Origin: Rhynchopus sp. YZ270_cl-10
Lineage: Eukaryota > Euglenozoa > Diplonemea > Diplonemida > Diplonemidae
Length of the DNA: 64,000 nucleotides
Assembly: GCA_964035575.1 (NCBI GenBank)
Contig: OZ037853.1
Coordinates: 280,501 to 344,500 of the forward strand
Direction: 5' to 3'
Positions within the stretch are counted from its first letter, which is position 1. Every line of letters starts with the position of its first letter. This document shows, in pieces, positions 52,882 through 63,748 of the stretch. The notes under the pieces are model-generated. The model did no database searches. It was not told the DNA's origin and saw only the letters and a program-made list of their open reading frames with translations. The translations under genes and the position numbers were made by a program.

Positions 52882-53967
52882 CGAAAATTTTTGACTTAAC
52901 ACTGGCTGTGCTTAGAAAACCCGAATTTTTTTACCCTTGAAAAGTGCATTTGAGGAAGTCACAATGCGTCAAAACGAAAAGGTCGTTTTTGGCACTTTTA
53001 AAACCGGGCTCCGCTGAGTTCACCATATTTTTGCTCGATTTATTTAGTGGAGTAACTATTACTTTATCGTATGTGTGGACAAAAATTTGGGACGGAGCGT
53101 AAGATAATTCCCTATGTATTTTCCTTAAGGAAAATACAGGCAAAAATCCAGGTAAAAATCACTTTGTACAGACTATGCCTGGCGGGCACAGGGTGTGTCA
53201 AAACCAAAAAAAAATTGCTCGAATGGACGTTTCTGGGTTCCGGCATCTAGAGTCAAAAAAAATCTATTTTTTTTTCGCGAAAATTTTTGACTTAACACTG
53301 GCTGTGCTTAGAAAACCCGAATTTTTTACCCTTGAAAAGTGCATTTGAGGAAGTCACAATGCGTCAAAACGAAAAGGTCGTTTTTGGCACTTTTAAAACC
53401 GGGCTCCGCTGAGTTCACCATATTTTTGCTCGATTTATTTAGTGGAGTAACTATTACTTTATCGTATGTGTGGACAAAAATTTGGGACGGAGCGTAAGAT
53501 AATTCCCTATGTATTTTCCTTACTGGGGGGGGGCGAATAAGAGATGTGGCATCTCTTATTAGGCGAACGGACGAGCCAAAAATAAAAAAAAATTTTTTGG
53601 GGAAAAAAAGCAAATAGACATTTTCGCCGGAGGCAAAAAAAATTTTTTGACCACTTTTTTGCCAGACCGGGTAGACAGGGTAAAATTTCAAAATGTTTTT
53701 TCAAGATAAAACCCTGGTGCGTGCAAAAAAAAAAAAAAAAAATACCCCCAAAATCTCAACCTGATCTCTTATTCGGCCCTAATCTCTTATTCACCCCTGA
53801 TCTCTTATTCGCCCCCCCCCAGTAAGGAAAATACAGGCAAAAATCCAGGTAAAAATCACTTTGTACAGACTATGCCTGGCGGGCACAGGGTGTGTCAAAA
53901 CCAAAAAAAAATTGCTCGAATGGACGTTTCTGGGTTCCGGCATCTAGAGTCAAAAAAAATCTATTTT
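52882..53967. repeat. 0.4 kb tandem repeat (unit C), two units, second one carrying a MITE
   Basis: Unit 1 is 52882-53276, unit 2 is 53277-53522 plus 53825-53967. Both run from CGAAAATTTTTGACTTAACA to CATCTAGAGTCAAAAAAAAT with almost no differences. A third, partial unit is at 59511-59738, beyond the retroelement, which therefore inserted into an array of C units. Confidence 0.85.
53523..53822. mobile_element. 300 bp TIR element, short relative of the intron transposon
   Basis: Same ends as 14232-16630, TA duplication (53521-53522 and 53823-53824) in a TTAA target that is intact in unit C copy 1. It lacks both nested inserts of the larger copy. Comparing it with C unit 1 gives the exact empty site. 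Confidence 0.88.
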
Positions 53968-54976
53968 GTTTTCGTAACGCCAAACTCTTTAACCTATTGT
54001 TTGATTGATTGAGCTTACCGAATCGCTCAACTGCGATGGGAAAGATCGTGCGAGTTGATCTCGACTCTGGAATTAGTTTTAGATGAAATTCGAGATCTGA
54101 AACCGCTACGATAATTTGAGAAATCCAGAAAGCATCAGAGATAATGAAATCCCCAGGGTGGGGCGCGAAAACAGGATGAATGGTTAGGATCCCGGACGAT
54201 GTCCGTCAAAGCCCTTAGTCCCAGCTTGTTAAAGCAGATGTAGTCCTTGAACGATCGGGAGCTCCAACTCCCCGCTTTAAGGACCCTAGAATCGTTTGAG
54301 CGCGGTGTGGGGGGGGGCATCATCGAGCACAGGCTCGGTTGTATAAGACGTGCTCCAGGCGTGTAACCACTTGCTGAAGTGACGCTGGACTAGACCATGT
54401 AAGCGGAATCCATTGTGTATGCAGACGGAGTGGGTGGGCGGGAGAAATTAGAAATTCTTTAACGTGTCATGTTAACGATTTGCATCACATAGAAATCATA
54501 ACGTATGATTTCCTTAAACGGTTGCAGAGTTGGCTAGCCGAAAACAAAAAGGCTGATATTTGGTTACACAAAATATAATCCTTCTTTTGTTTTCGTAACG
54601 CCAAACTCTTTAACCTATTGTTTGATTGATTGAGCTTACCGAATCGCTCAACTGCGATGGGAAAGATCGTGCGAGTTGATCTCGACTCTGGAATTAGTTT
54701 TAGATGAAATTCGAGATCTGAAACCGCTACGATAATTTGAGAAATCCAGAAAGCATCAGAGATAATGAAATCCCCAACGCAGAGCTCTGGCTTTCATATC
54801 CCAACGCAGGTGAGGAGTTCATCAGACAAGGAAGGATGAGGACGACGGAACAATGGTGCCAAGAAGAAAGAAGGAGCGGAGAGGTGTTTCAAAGGAGGGA
54901 AGGGGGGGGGGGATTCTATTCACATCTTACACACAGACAGGACAGGGAAAAACAAGGGAGGGGCGGGTATGGGGAT

Positions 54977-57094
54977 TCACCATTCGTGGAACTCCCTAGA
55001 CACGAATACACTCTCAAAGTCATCCAAGCACTGAAATCCACGTTCCTCTAGCCACTGAATGCGACCGAGGTCCCGCGATGGCATGTCCGCAATGTTCGCT
55101 GCAGAGGCAACCCTTTCCAGCCACACACGAGAGGCCCCAGATGAGACCGCCTCGGACCAGAAGGAGCGAACCATAGCATTACATGCGGTGTTAGTAGAGT
55201 ACCCTTTTACAAGGGTCATCTGAGCGCATTCGCTATCAACAAAAAAGACTTGGGGAATTTGCTGGTAAGGGAGGTCGAGGGTAGGAAAAAGGGAAGAGAA
55301 AAAGCGGTTACAGAAGCATTGTGCAGAAAGCACTGCCTCAGTTTCATATAACTGTATGTTCACCTCCTCGCGATGTAGCAGGGCTGACGGGCAGCCGCCA
55401 TAGTAGCGGTGTTGCTTGTATAAAATGCACACACCTAAAAATCCCAACGAAGCATCCGTGTAAACACAAAGGGGCGAACATGGGGAAGAAATAAAAAGGG
55501 GGTCAATCACCCTGGAAAAAGACGAACGCTGGAGCACGTGTAACCACCATACAAGAGCCTCTCGCAGGCGGGCTCCAAGAACTTGAAAATGAGACTTTGA
55601 GTACTGTCTCGAAATAAGGGGGTGGAGGTACGCCCTGCCCACAGCACCACACATGCTCTGCTGCACAAACGACAGTTGACCCAGCAACTTCGCAGCGTCG
55701 GTGGAGGAGAGGGAGTTGGTGGACAAGATGTTTTCTAGCTTTACGATCAGGGCACGCTTTCTGTCGTCCGTGATGCGACACGTGATCAGGGGTGGTGACG
55801 ACAGGTCAACACAGACGCCCAAGTACGTCAACGATGTACCGACACGCTTCTTGGCGTCGCCGAACACAAGACCAATGATTCGCGAGAAGAGGCACTGGAA
55901 GTCGTCCGCCATGGCCTCAGCGTCATCCTCACGGCCCATCAGGAGGAAGTCGTCGAAGTAGCCTGAGGTGGGGACACCCAACTGCCTGCGGGCGGCGCAC
56001 ACGACAAAACGTGAGAGGAGGTTGTAGTCCAACACTGCGCTCTCGGTGCCGAAACAGAGCACGTTGCTCAAATAGCACCGGAGCTGGTGTGTCTCCGGGT
56101 CGACCGCGACAATAACAGCGTAGCGGCGCTGAGCGGCGTCGACGATCAGTGACTTGTACGCGTCACTCTGATCCAGTACCGCCATCGCAAGTTTGGGGAC
56201 GCCATGCGACTGCAGACACAGTGCCGTGGCCACCGCATTGTCGACACCGCACAAAGAAATAGGTGTGTGGATACGTGTACCTCGATTCGTCGGCCTAGCA
56301 TTGTCGCACCCACGTCGCTTCTGGCCTTGCTCCACGATGAAGCGGCGGATCGGGACGAAGGAATCGACGGGGAGAGACTCAGGGGTGTACGGGCCTTCCA
56401 GCCAGCCCTTCTCGACCTCATTGGCAAGCTGAGCGCTGATCTCATGCATGTCGCCGTCGCTGACACAACGCCGCTGGAGGGAGCGGAGGATGGAGGATTC
56501 GTGGGTGACGAGGAGTGATTTTGATGACACCACGACCTTCCGCGTACTCCGACTCAGCTTCGGGTCGAACACCCCCACCTCAGAGAGGTCGTCAACAACA
56601 GGGAAACCGAAGCCTAGGCGCGTGACGAACTCATTCCGCACACCCGGCGCGGCGGCACCCATCGCGAGGAGAAGCTCTTCGACAAGAGGCACGTTGATCT
56701 TCTTCGCAATATCACGCGCTGGGTGGGAGGGATCGAAGTAGGAGGAGAAGAGTTGTGTGTCCGAGCGGAGGGAAGCACCTCTGGAGGCCCAATAGCGGAG
56801 GCGGTCCTTCCGAAAGACCCCGTTCTCCAACGTGGTTCGCGAGGCGTAAGCTGCGCAACACGCCACAAGGTCAGAGTCCAGGTCGGGAAGGGTCACGGGC
56901 TCGACGACAAGGGAAGACACGCACTGGAGATGGTCGGCAGGGGAGGTGGCTTCTATGGTTGTATAGAGCCCCCGCTGCCTCGTATATTGATGGGTGAGTG
57001 GAGTCTTAAGTGGATTATTAACAGGAGATGGGTCTTCACTGGGGATGGGATCAAGAACGTGTTCGGGGTGCAGAGCGTCACAGCGGAGCCACAC
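54977..57094 (-). CDS. Reverse transcriptase-RNase H ORF of the retrotransposon
   Basis: About 700 codons. The RT has the FVPIRRFIVEQ entry region, a motif A-like LDQSDAYKSLIVD, and the catalytic YFDDFLLMG. The RNase H-type domain follows (LCVYTDASLGFLG, YETEAVLSA, FFVDSECAQ, ADMPSRD). The arrangement and the wording of these motifs fit the DIRS-type RT/RH. The limits of the open frame are given; the translated start is unclear. Confidence 0.75.
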   Translation of the reverse strand: MWLRCDALHPEHVLDPIPSEDPSPVNNPLKTPLTHQYTRQRGLYTTIEATSPADHLQCVSSLVVEPVTLPDLDSDLVACCAAYASRTTLENGVFRKDRLRYWASRGASLRSDTQLFSSYFDPSHPARDIAKKINVPLVEELLLAMGAAAPGVRNEFVTRLGFGFPVVDDLSEVGVFDPKLSRSTRKVVVSSKSLLVTHESSILRSLQRRCVSDGDMHEISAQLANEVEKGWLEGPYTPESLPVDSFVPIRRFIVEQGQKRRGCDNARPTNRGTRIHTPISLCGVDNAVATALCLQSHGVPKLAMAVLDQSDAYKSLIVDAAQRRYAVIVAVDPETHQLRCYLSNVLCFGTESAVLDYNLLSRFVVCAARRQLGVPTSGYFDDFLLMGREDDAEAMADDFQCLFSRIIGLVFGDAKKRVGTSLTYLGVCVDLSSPPLITCRITDDRKRALIVKLENILSTNSLSSTDAAKLLGQLSFVQQSMCGAVGRAYLHPLISRQYSKSHFQVLGARLREALVWWLHVLQRSSFSRVIDPLFISSPCSPLCVYTDASLGFLGVCILYKQHRYYGGCPSALLHREEVNIQLYETEAVLSAQCFCNRFFSSLFPTLDLPYQQIPQVFFVDSECAQMTLVKGYSTNTACNAMVRSFWSEAVSSGASRVWLERVASAANIADMPSRDLGRIQWLEERGFQCLDDFESVFVSREFHEW

Positions 57095-57172
57095 CTTATG
57101 CAGGAGGCTATCGGGAGGAGGGAGGGGCGTGTAAATGGAAGGAGGCGGAAGGAGGGGCGACGCAGAAGGCAG

Positions 57173-58495
57173 TCATTCGTGGCGTTTGCCTTTGCCGTAC
57201 GTCTGTTTGCCCTGCCCCTTTGCAGAGCCTTTGCCCCCTTTACCCCCTTTTGCGCCCGACGTGCCCGTAGCTTCAGCGTACGGCTGAGGGAGGATTGGAG
57301 AAGGAAGAGGGGACGGCTGCTGGCCCGGGGCGTCGTATGGTTGGTATCTGTCGGGCACCCAGCCACGGCGACGCTGTTTGCCACCACCCACGGGCTTCGT
57401 GTCGGGGGCGGCAGGGACCACGGCGGCAGGGACCATCGCGAGGTCACGGACCTTCTCTGCGTTGATCGACTGCAGAAGGGCGAGTGCGTCAGCGCCGGTC
57501 GCGTGCAAAGAGGCGTTGTGGGCACGCTGAAAGACCCATGACTCATATGTCGTAGCGACCCGAGTGCGCGATGAGCATGAACGCAGCATCCCATGCGAGG
57601 CGACCAGGGGGACAACGGAGGTGACCAGAAGAAGGAGCCTGAGATAGTCGCGGGGTGGAACCACCTCACACACGATCAGCGCGATCGCATGCCTGGCACG
57701 CACGAGGGAGTGGAGGAGGGAGGGCAGCACTTCGCTCTTCACCTTCTCCGAAGTCTGCACAAGAAGTGCCTGTGACGCGTCCTGCATACCCTGCTGCGAG
57801 AAAAGGTGTCCGGCCGCCTCTTGCACATGTTCATCCAAGTCCATCGAGGAAGGCACGAAGCTGAGGTAGTGATCGGCATCTGGGGGGAAGAGAGGCTTGG
57901 TCTTAGGATTGAAGTGCAGGGGCAACTTACACCCATCCTCACGCTTCAGAAGTATCGCTTTCACGAGCTCAGGGCTAGGGAGGAAGATCTCCGGCAGGTC
58001 GTCCAGGCCCAGATCACGCATACGTTGCCCAATGTTTACAATCTTCCTGGGGGTGCGCGAGGAGGACTGGGAGTTGGAGGGAGCCGCGGGTGCAGCCGTG
58101 GCAGCAGTTATGGCCTGCAACGTCAGGAGAACGGGGCCGATGTCCTCCCGCTCCAACCCGTCCTCCTTCAGGGAGGCTGCTGTGGGCGCGCTGGCCAGCA
58201 ACTCCTGCAAGTCCCTGTAGGAGTATTGACGAACAAGCCGCGTAATGCGAAGAAGTGAGTCGCGGGTAGGAGGGACGGCGGTGGGACGTGCTGCGATGAT
58301 CTCGCAGCAAATGCACGCCGCTGACGCCCGCAGCAGCGCCTCCTCTGGCGCATTCTCCGAGCGCGCGACGTCGTCGAACGCGCTAACCAAGGGCTCAGGC
58401 ACGGCCGTGGTGAAGGAGGCCGGAGGTGGGGTCTTCTGGGAGGCGCAGTCGAGGAGCACCTCCTTCTCGCTCAGGACTAAGCGTAGGACATCCAT
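57173..58495 (-). CDS. Gag-like ORF of the retrotransposon
   Basis: 440 residues from the ATG at 58495 (MDVLRLVLSEKEVLLDCASQ). Mostly helical, no zinc knuckle, with a basic Gly/Lys-rich tail (GGKGGKGSAKGQGKQTYGKG) likely to bind nucleic acid. Position before RT and composition suggest a gag-like role; the sequence itself matches nothing I recognise. Confidence 0.6.
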   Translation of the reverse strand: MDVLRLVLSEKEVLLDCASQKTPPPASFTTAVPEPLVSAFDDVARSENAPEEALLRASAACICCEIIAARPTAVPPTRDSLLRITRLVRQYSYRDLQELLASAPTAASLKEDGLEREDIGPVLLTLQAITAATAAPAAPSNSQSSSRTPRKIVNIGQRMRDLGLDDLPEIFLPSPELVKAILLKREDGCKLPLHFNPKTKPLFPPDADHYLSFVPSSMDLDEHVQEAAGHLFSQQGMQDASQALLVQTSEKVKSEVLPSLLHSLVRARHAIALIVCEVVPPRDYLRLLLLVTSVVPLVASHGMLRSCSSRTRVATTYESWVFQRAHNASLHATGADALALLQSINAEKVRDLAMVPAAVVPAAPDTKPVGGGKQRRRGWVPDRYQPYDAPGQQPSPLPSPILPQPYAEATGTSGAKGGKGGKGSAKGQGKQTYGKGKRHE

Positions 58496-58779
58496 GATAG
58501 AACGGAGGGGGGAGGAAAGAAGCAAAGAACGTCTGCGGGGAAGGGGGAGGGGGGGGGGAGGGAGGGAGGAGGGGAGAGAGGTGTGCCCCAGACGTACACA
58601 ACCAGGACAGTATCACGCGCCTAGGCGCTAATGACCACACGCACCGGACGACCAAATAGAGCCACAAGGGGGCAGGTAGAGGCTTCCACCACGGCAGAGA
58701 AGGGTTAGCGACAAACACAGGTGACAGAGGAACCACTGGCAGGACCGTACCAAACGGACAGAGTCTAGAACACATCGGC

Positions 58780-59050
58780 TACACCTATGGATAGGCGGCG
58801 AGACTTATTTATACCAACGCTACACCTATGGATAGGCGGCGGGACTTATTTATACCAACGCAACACCTATGGATAGGCGGCGGGACTTATTTATACCAAC
58901 GCTACACCTATGGATAGGCGGCGGGACTTATTTATTATGGATAGGCGGCGGGACTTATTTATACCAACGCGACACCTATGGATAGGCGGCGAGACTTATT
59001 TATACCAACGCTACACCTATGGATAGGCGGCGGGACTTATACATAATGCG
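58780..59050 (-). promoter_or_regulatory. Six to seven 41 bp tandem repeats with a TATAAATA box
   Basis: The unit starts ACACCTATGGATAGGCGGCG and continues GGACTTATTTATACCAACGC. On the minus strand each unit contains GGTATAAATAAG. The array lies about 280 bases upstream of the gag-like ORF, in the place of an internal promoter/enhancer. One unit is shortened by 20 bases (about 58930). A promoter role is inferred. Confidence 0.55.
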
Positions 59051-59510
59051 AACGCTACACCAACAGATAGGAGGCAGGACATACAGAACTACACCACGTA
59101 GGAACTCGAGGACCAAGCAGGAAGAAAAACAAACAAGGAAGAGCCACCGGCAAGGGAAAAGGATGGGGCCAGGGGGCGCCCGACCGCGAGAAAAGACGAG
59201 GGGGGGACCTGTCTTATTGTTTTTTTTTTTTTTTTTTTTTTTTTCTTTTTTCACTTTTTTTCTAGGTGGCCCAACAGAGGAGAGGACTGGAACGAGGTTG
59301 GCTAGTCTCTACCACCAATGGCAAATCGAGGGGACACAAATAGATAAGGCTGTAAGAAGAAGTTCAGAAATTAGAAATTCTTTAACGTGTCATGTTAACG
59401 ATTTGCATCACATAGAAATCATAACGTATGATTTCCTTAAACGGTTGCAGAGTTGGCTAGCCGAAAACAAAAAGGCTGATATTTGGTTACACAAAATATA
59501 ATCCTTCTTT

Positions 59511-59738
59511 TTTTTTCGCGAAAATTTTTGACTTAACACTGGCTGTGCTTAGAAAACCCGAATTTTTTACCCTTGAAAAGTGCATTTGAGGAAGTCACAA
59601 TGCGTCAAAACGAAAAGGTCGTTTTTGGCACTTTTAAAACCGGGCTCCGCTGAGTTCACCATATTTTTGCTCGATTTATTTAGTGGAGTAACTATTACTT
59701 TATCGTATGTGTGGACAAAAATTTGGGACGGAGCGTAA
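59511..59738. repeat. C repeat, partial unit beyond the retrotransposon
   Basis: Matches the first 228 bases of unit C up to GGGACGGAGCGTAA and then diverges. Marks the far flank of the retrotransposon insertion. Confidence 0.85.
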
Positions 59739-59739
59739 A

Positions 59740-60086
59740 AATTTTATTTCCCAACCCAACAACAACAATATAGTAATTTTAGGTTTTGTGAGGCACTCAA
59801 CGAGTGTGCCGGCTCTGTGGCGTCACGGAGCCACCAACACTCCCCAGTCATTTTTCCTGCGCATCCAGGAAAACTCGCAGTATGCGACCAGGATGGGACT
59901 AGGGAGTGCAGGATGCAAAAAACGGTTCTCTCTGTGTTGCGCTGCCTTATTATGTTTCATTTTCTTTTGCAGAAATAATTGAAAGCATTTCGTCCATCAT
60001 AGGAAACGTAACGTGCTACATTCGCATAAATAATAGCAAGAACCGCGAATAGGCCACGTACACAATCGCTAGCACCCCCCACCCTT
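59740..60086. other. Spacer, nothing recognised
   Basis: AT-rich, no repeat family or supported frame. Confidence 0.4.
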
Positions 60087-63000
60087 TTAAAAAACAACCA
60101 CATACTCAGGTACGACCCAGGCCGGCTTCACCCTTGTCAACTTGAGGTGGACTCTTTCACGCAAATCTTTTGGCTGGTAAGAGGTGTTCATGAAGGACAC
60201 CGCACCTCGAGACTCCATCAATACTGAGTTGGTGCTCTGCGGGCTGATGGGCGACCGTGCGCTGGAGCCGTGCGTGTCGGACCCTGGGGTGCCGCTTCCG
60301 TCGTCCGCTCTGTGCATAGTAGCAAGCATGCCTGCTGGAAGGTATAAGTCTATTGGTCCGACCAGCATCTTGGTGCCAGAGTGCAGAGTCGAAGTAATCA
60401 TGGTGCGACTGATGACGTGGTCCCGCCGCCGTTTGACACTCCCTCCAGTAGTGCGTGGGGTGTCCGAGCGTGCGATGTGCTCATCAGAATTCGGAGTCGT
60501 GGTCTGAGAGGGGGGGGTTGAAAAAAGTGTTGAAGAACAAATAAAAGAATGGTTGATTCTCTCTGGATTGCTTTGGATTTTGTTTGTTTGCCGAAAGCTG
60601 ACATGAGAGGGGAAAATATGGAACGAAAAAAAAAACTCGAAAGATTAAAACCCGTTTTCAAAATCGGAAAACCGCGTTTTTTAAGTTTCTTGTCGAACTG
60701 TAATTGGAAGAACGACATTGCAGCGTACATACCTCCCCCAGCGGCGACGCATCGTTCACCGCATCCTTCGTGAGGTCGTTAGAGTGCCTCCGCGGCGTTA
60801 CCACCACACGCTCCTGCGAGGATGCCACAATACCCGTCCCTGCCCTGCCGTACCGTTCATTGGCACTGCCTTGCTGCTGCTCACCCTGCAGCTCGACCAC
60901 GGAGCCAGGGTCCCTCAGGCACACCACGACACGGTACGCCCCTATCAACTTGTTGAAGGTGATGTTCTGCGGCTTTGCGTTCTTCGTGAACGACATTGTG
61001 CCACGTATCAGGTCCACATGCATTCCAATACGGTCCCCTGCGCCAAATGCCTCTGCCGCTATCAACTCCTTCCCATGCCGCCACACTTCCCCCACACTGC
61101 TATATGAGTAGCCGTCCGTCAGCTTCGTCAGATCCCCATCCAATGCCGGCGTCTTCTTCGCAAGCCCAATCGAAATCCCTCTCCCCTCATGTACCACAAA
61201 TGAGTACTGATAGGTTCCATGCGAAAGCGTTCTCCTCGCCACCGCACAATGTGGAACGTCATGCGAAAGGGTGTGCAGTTCGATTAACGCATCGCGAACC
61301 GAAATCGCTTGGTGAGTGGGACCCCACGTTGATGCGCCAGCATCGGGTGGGTCGTTGCCCAGCCATGACTTAAATAGACCCCATGAATTGGCGAATGGAG
61401 CATGCGATACTGTAACACCTCCGGTCGCAGCGAGGCCTGAAGCAGCGGTGGGAGAGTGTTGTTGTGTGGTGGCTGCAGGGGTGTCTCCAGGCACCAAAGC
61501 AAGCGTAGAGCTCCGTTGATGTTGTCGTGGGGAAGGGGAGCCCTTCCGCAATGCTGCTGCCGAGAGGTGTATATTATGCGATATTGTCGCCAAATTCGCA
61601 AATGAAACCAATGCTTCAAGCGACGGATACACCTCAGCGGCAACCAGCTGCCCACCAACCCCATTCTGGTCGCTCAACTGCTGTGTATCCGGGGAGTAAT
61701 GAAAGCCGCGCACCTCGCTGATCGGGTCCTTCTCGCCACCCCAAAATGCATATGCCCAGGTCAATCCTTCTGACGCTATGTAACGCATCACACCGGTCTG
61801 TCCTGCGGGGGAGGTCATCTCAACTTCGATGGTCACCCTGCGGGCGCCTTTGCCGAGCTGTTCTTTGGGCTCGTGGAGGGGGGGTTTGCGTGGTGCGATA
61901 ACCTCGTGTCTGCTTCGAGTGATCGGTGGTGGTGCGACACGATGTTTGCCTTCGTCGAGGGGCATGTTGGCAGCAGGGCTTGCAGGTTGCTTGGGAACAG
62001 AGAACGACCGTCTCTGGTCTGCAGCGATAGGCGTGCTGCGCGATCGGAGGAAGGAGACCTGCTGTTTGGCCTGCGAATGGGAGCGGGCAGTGCCGCGCTG
62101 TGTGCTTGCGAGGGAGCGCTTTTCTTTGCGGGCGGCGCGCGAGGAGGACCCTGAGGCGTAGAACATATTGCCGTCTGGGTTCTCATAGCGACTTCGTCTC
62201 GCGCCTGCTGCGTAAGAGGAGTAAGACCGGCCCTCATCCTCGAACGACGGCGGGGGTGTGCCCCTCGGGGACCCGCTGTCAGTGTCTGGAGACAGCGGCC
62301 CTAAGGACTGCAGGGCTGCGGAACAGCTTCCGTTGTGCAGCGCGGTGATGCTGTCGAGGTCGGCTCCCTGGTGGGTAGGCCAGTAGAGGGGGGGCTGGCG
62401 GGGCGTGGTGTGCTGTGCTTTCTTGGCACGGCGGCTCTTCTTTCGCTCCAGGGGAACTGCCCCTGCCTGGGCTTGTGCCTGGGCTTGTGTCATTGGGAGG
62501 CGTTTGGTCTCTCGTGCCAGTTCGTCTGCAGGAAGAAGGCGGGGTGGGGACGTGCTTTTGCAAGGAATCCGGGGTGTGCTTGCTTCGCGACGCTCGCGGG
62601 CCATGTCGCCGAACATTTGGCCGACGCGGTCGGGGTCGTCGTGGTGCTTTCGGAAGCCGCGCAGGTCGGGCGAGGTCTTGTACGAGAGAAGCTTCTTGTC
62701 GCGCACCAGGCGCTTTTCGTTCAACGCGGCCCGTCGGGTCTCGCTTAGATTCGCGCGGGATTGTGTCAAGGCACCGCGCTCCAGGCGTGGTGACGTCGGC
62801 GTTGGGTGAGGGGTATTCCGCAAAGGCACACGCTTGCCACGTCGCCGTGTATCGTCGCTGTGTTTTGAACGATTTCGATGTTACACTAGAAATTTTGTCG
62901 AAGTTTATATGGCTATATGAACACCATTGATGTGCACACATGAAGAAAAAAGGTTTATAAGATGACCCTAAGCCTTTCGTTGCTTAGTCGGGAGGGGGAA

Positions 63001-63748
63001 AATGTGGTGGCATACCCTTGGGGATCTGGGAGCTGGTCTAATGAATGCGCGGAGTCTATGCGGCGGGTGGATCCGTGAGAAGGGGAGGGCATCCGATGAG
63101 GGTGTTGTATACCGTCCATGACGTCCATGTCCGCACGTCTGATGGGATGGGGTGTTGTGTGGTATCGATCACTATACATCTATGGTATCAAAGATCAGTA
63201 CTTAATGTCGGGCCGAAGCCTTTTAACTGCAGAATGTTACCTTTCGAAACATTTTTTTTTTTTTTTGAAAACAAAGAGAAGTTGAAAGCGCAAACGCTTC
63301 ACTGTACATGTGTGGAAGCGAACAACAAACAACCTTTACTTTTTTCCCCCCCGTTTATAGTCTTTTGAGCAACAAGCAAAGAGGAACGAGTCTCTCGAGC
63401 ATTTTTTTGAAAACAAAGAGAAGTTGAAAGCGCAAACGCCTCACTGTACATGGTTCTCCGCTTTTGGGTATCTAACCCAAGCAGCACTTCATTTGATGTG
63501 CACACGGTTACCACGAGAGAGGTTTGCATGCATGGTGCGTGATTAAACAAAATCGTGAGCGTTTTGCTGATAAGGATGGGTCAAAGAAAGGGGGGATACC
63601 TGGGGGACGCGCTTCGCACTGACACCTCCCTGCTCCGCGGCCCTATTGTCGGGGACACAGTCGAGTCGCCCTCTGTGTCCTCGCACTCTTCCTCCTCCTC
63701 TTCCTCTTCCTCCTCCTCCTCATACGATTCTGAGGCACTTTCATAATC
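60087..63748 (-). CDS. SPRY-domain protein, at least four exons, 5' end beyond the window
   Basis: Exons: 63748-63600, 63138-63016, 62857-60733 and 60503-60087. Introns have GTATCC, GTATGC and GTATGT donors and CAG acceptors, and phases agree throughout (0, 2, 2, 0), giving about 937 residues in the window. Exon a is very acidic (a run of 12 Glu from a GAG-rich tract). Exon c begins with basic, disordered sequence (RANLSETRRAALNEKRLV ... DPDRVGQMFGDMARERREA), then a possible beta-rich region (VTIEVEMTSPAGQTGVMRYI). Its last 190 residues form a SPRY/B30.2-like domain (YQYSFVVHEGRGISIGLAKK, SYSSVGEVWRHGKELIAAEA, FGAGDRIGMHVDLIRGTMSF). SPRY domains bind proteins (known). Exon d is Ser/Thr-rich and ends VKPAWVVPEYVVVF. 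A GTATGT within its last codons could be another donor, so the 3' end is less certain. The upstream exon(s) lie beyond 63785. Confidence 0.75.
63255..63455. repeat. Local direct duplication in the SPRY gene intron
   Basis: TTTTTTTGAAAACAAAGAGA AGTTGAAAGCGCAAACGC followed by TTCACTGTACATG occurs at about 63256-63312 and again at 63401-63450 with small differences. It relates to the AAGTTGA..GCAAACGCC words at 3465 and 4400. Confidence 0.7.

Larger units (their letters stand above)
53968..59507 (-). mobile_element. Tyrosine-recombinase-type (DIRS/PAT/Ngaro-like) retrotransposon with split direct repeats
   Basis: About 5.5 kb, inserted in C repeats. Repeats: A at 53968-54155 and 54588-54776, B at 54444-54584 and 59367-59507, each pair identical or nearly so to my reading. 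The order A1, 285 bp unique, B1-A2, coding region, B2 is the split-direct-repeat pattern of PAT/Ngaro/VIPER elements (read on the minus strand). Coding region: gag-like ORF then an RT-RNase H ORF. I find no tyrosine recombinase frame. Both ORFs look uninterrupted, and the near-identical repeats suggest a young copy; the lack of a recombinase means it may be incomplete or depend on another element. Confidence 0.7.

Noticed and set aside
52882-59738. C repeats as long terminal repeats of the retroelement
   Set aside because: C occurs twice in tandem on one side and only in part on the other, and the split A/B repeats lie inside it with their own borders; C is the target, not the end of the element.
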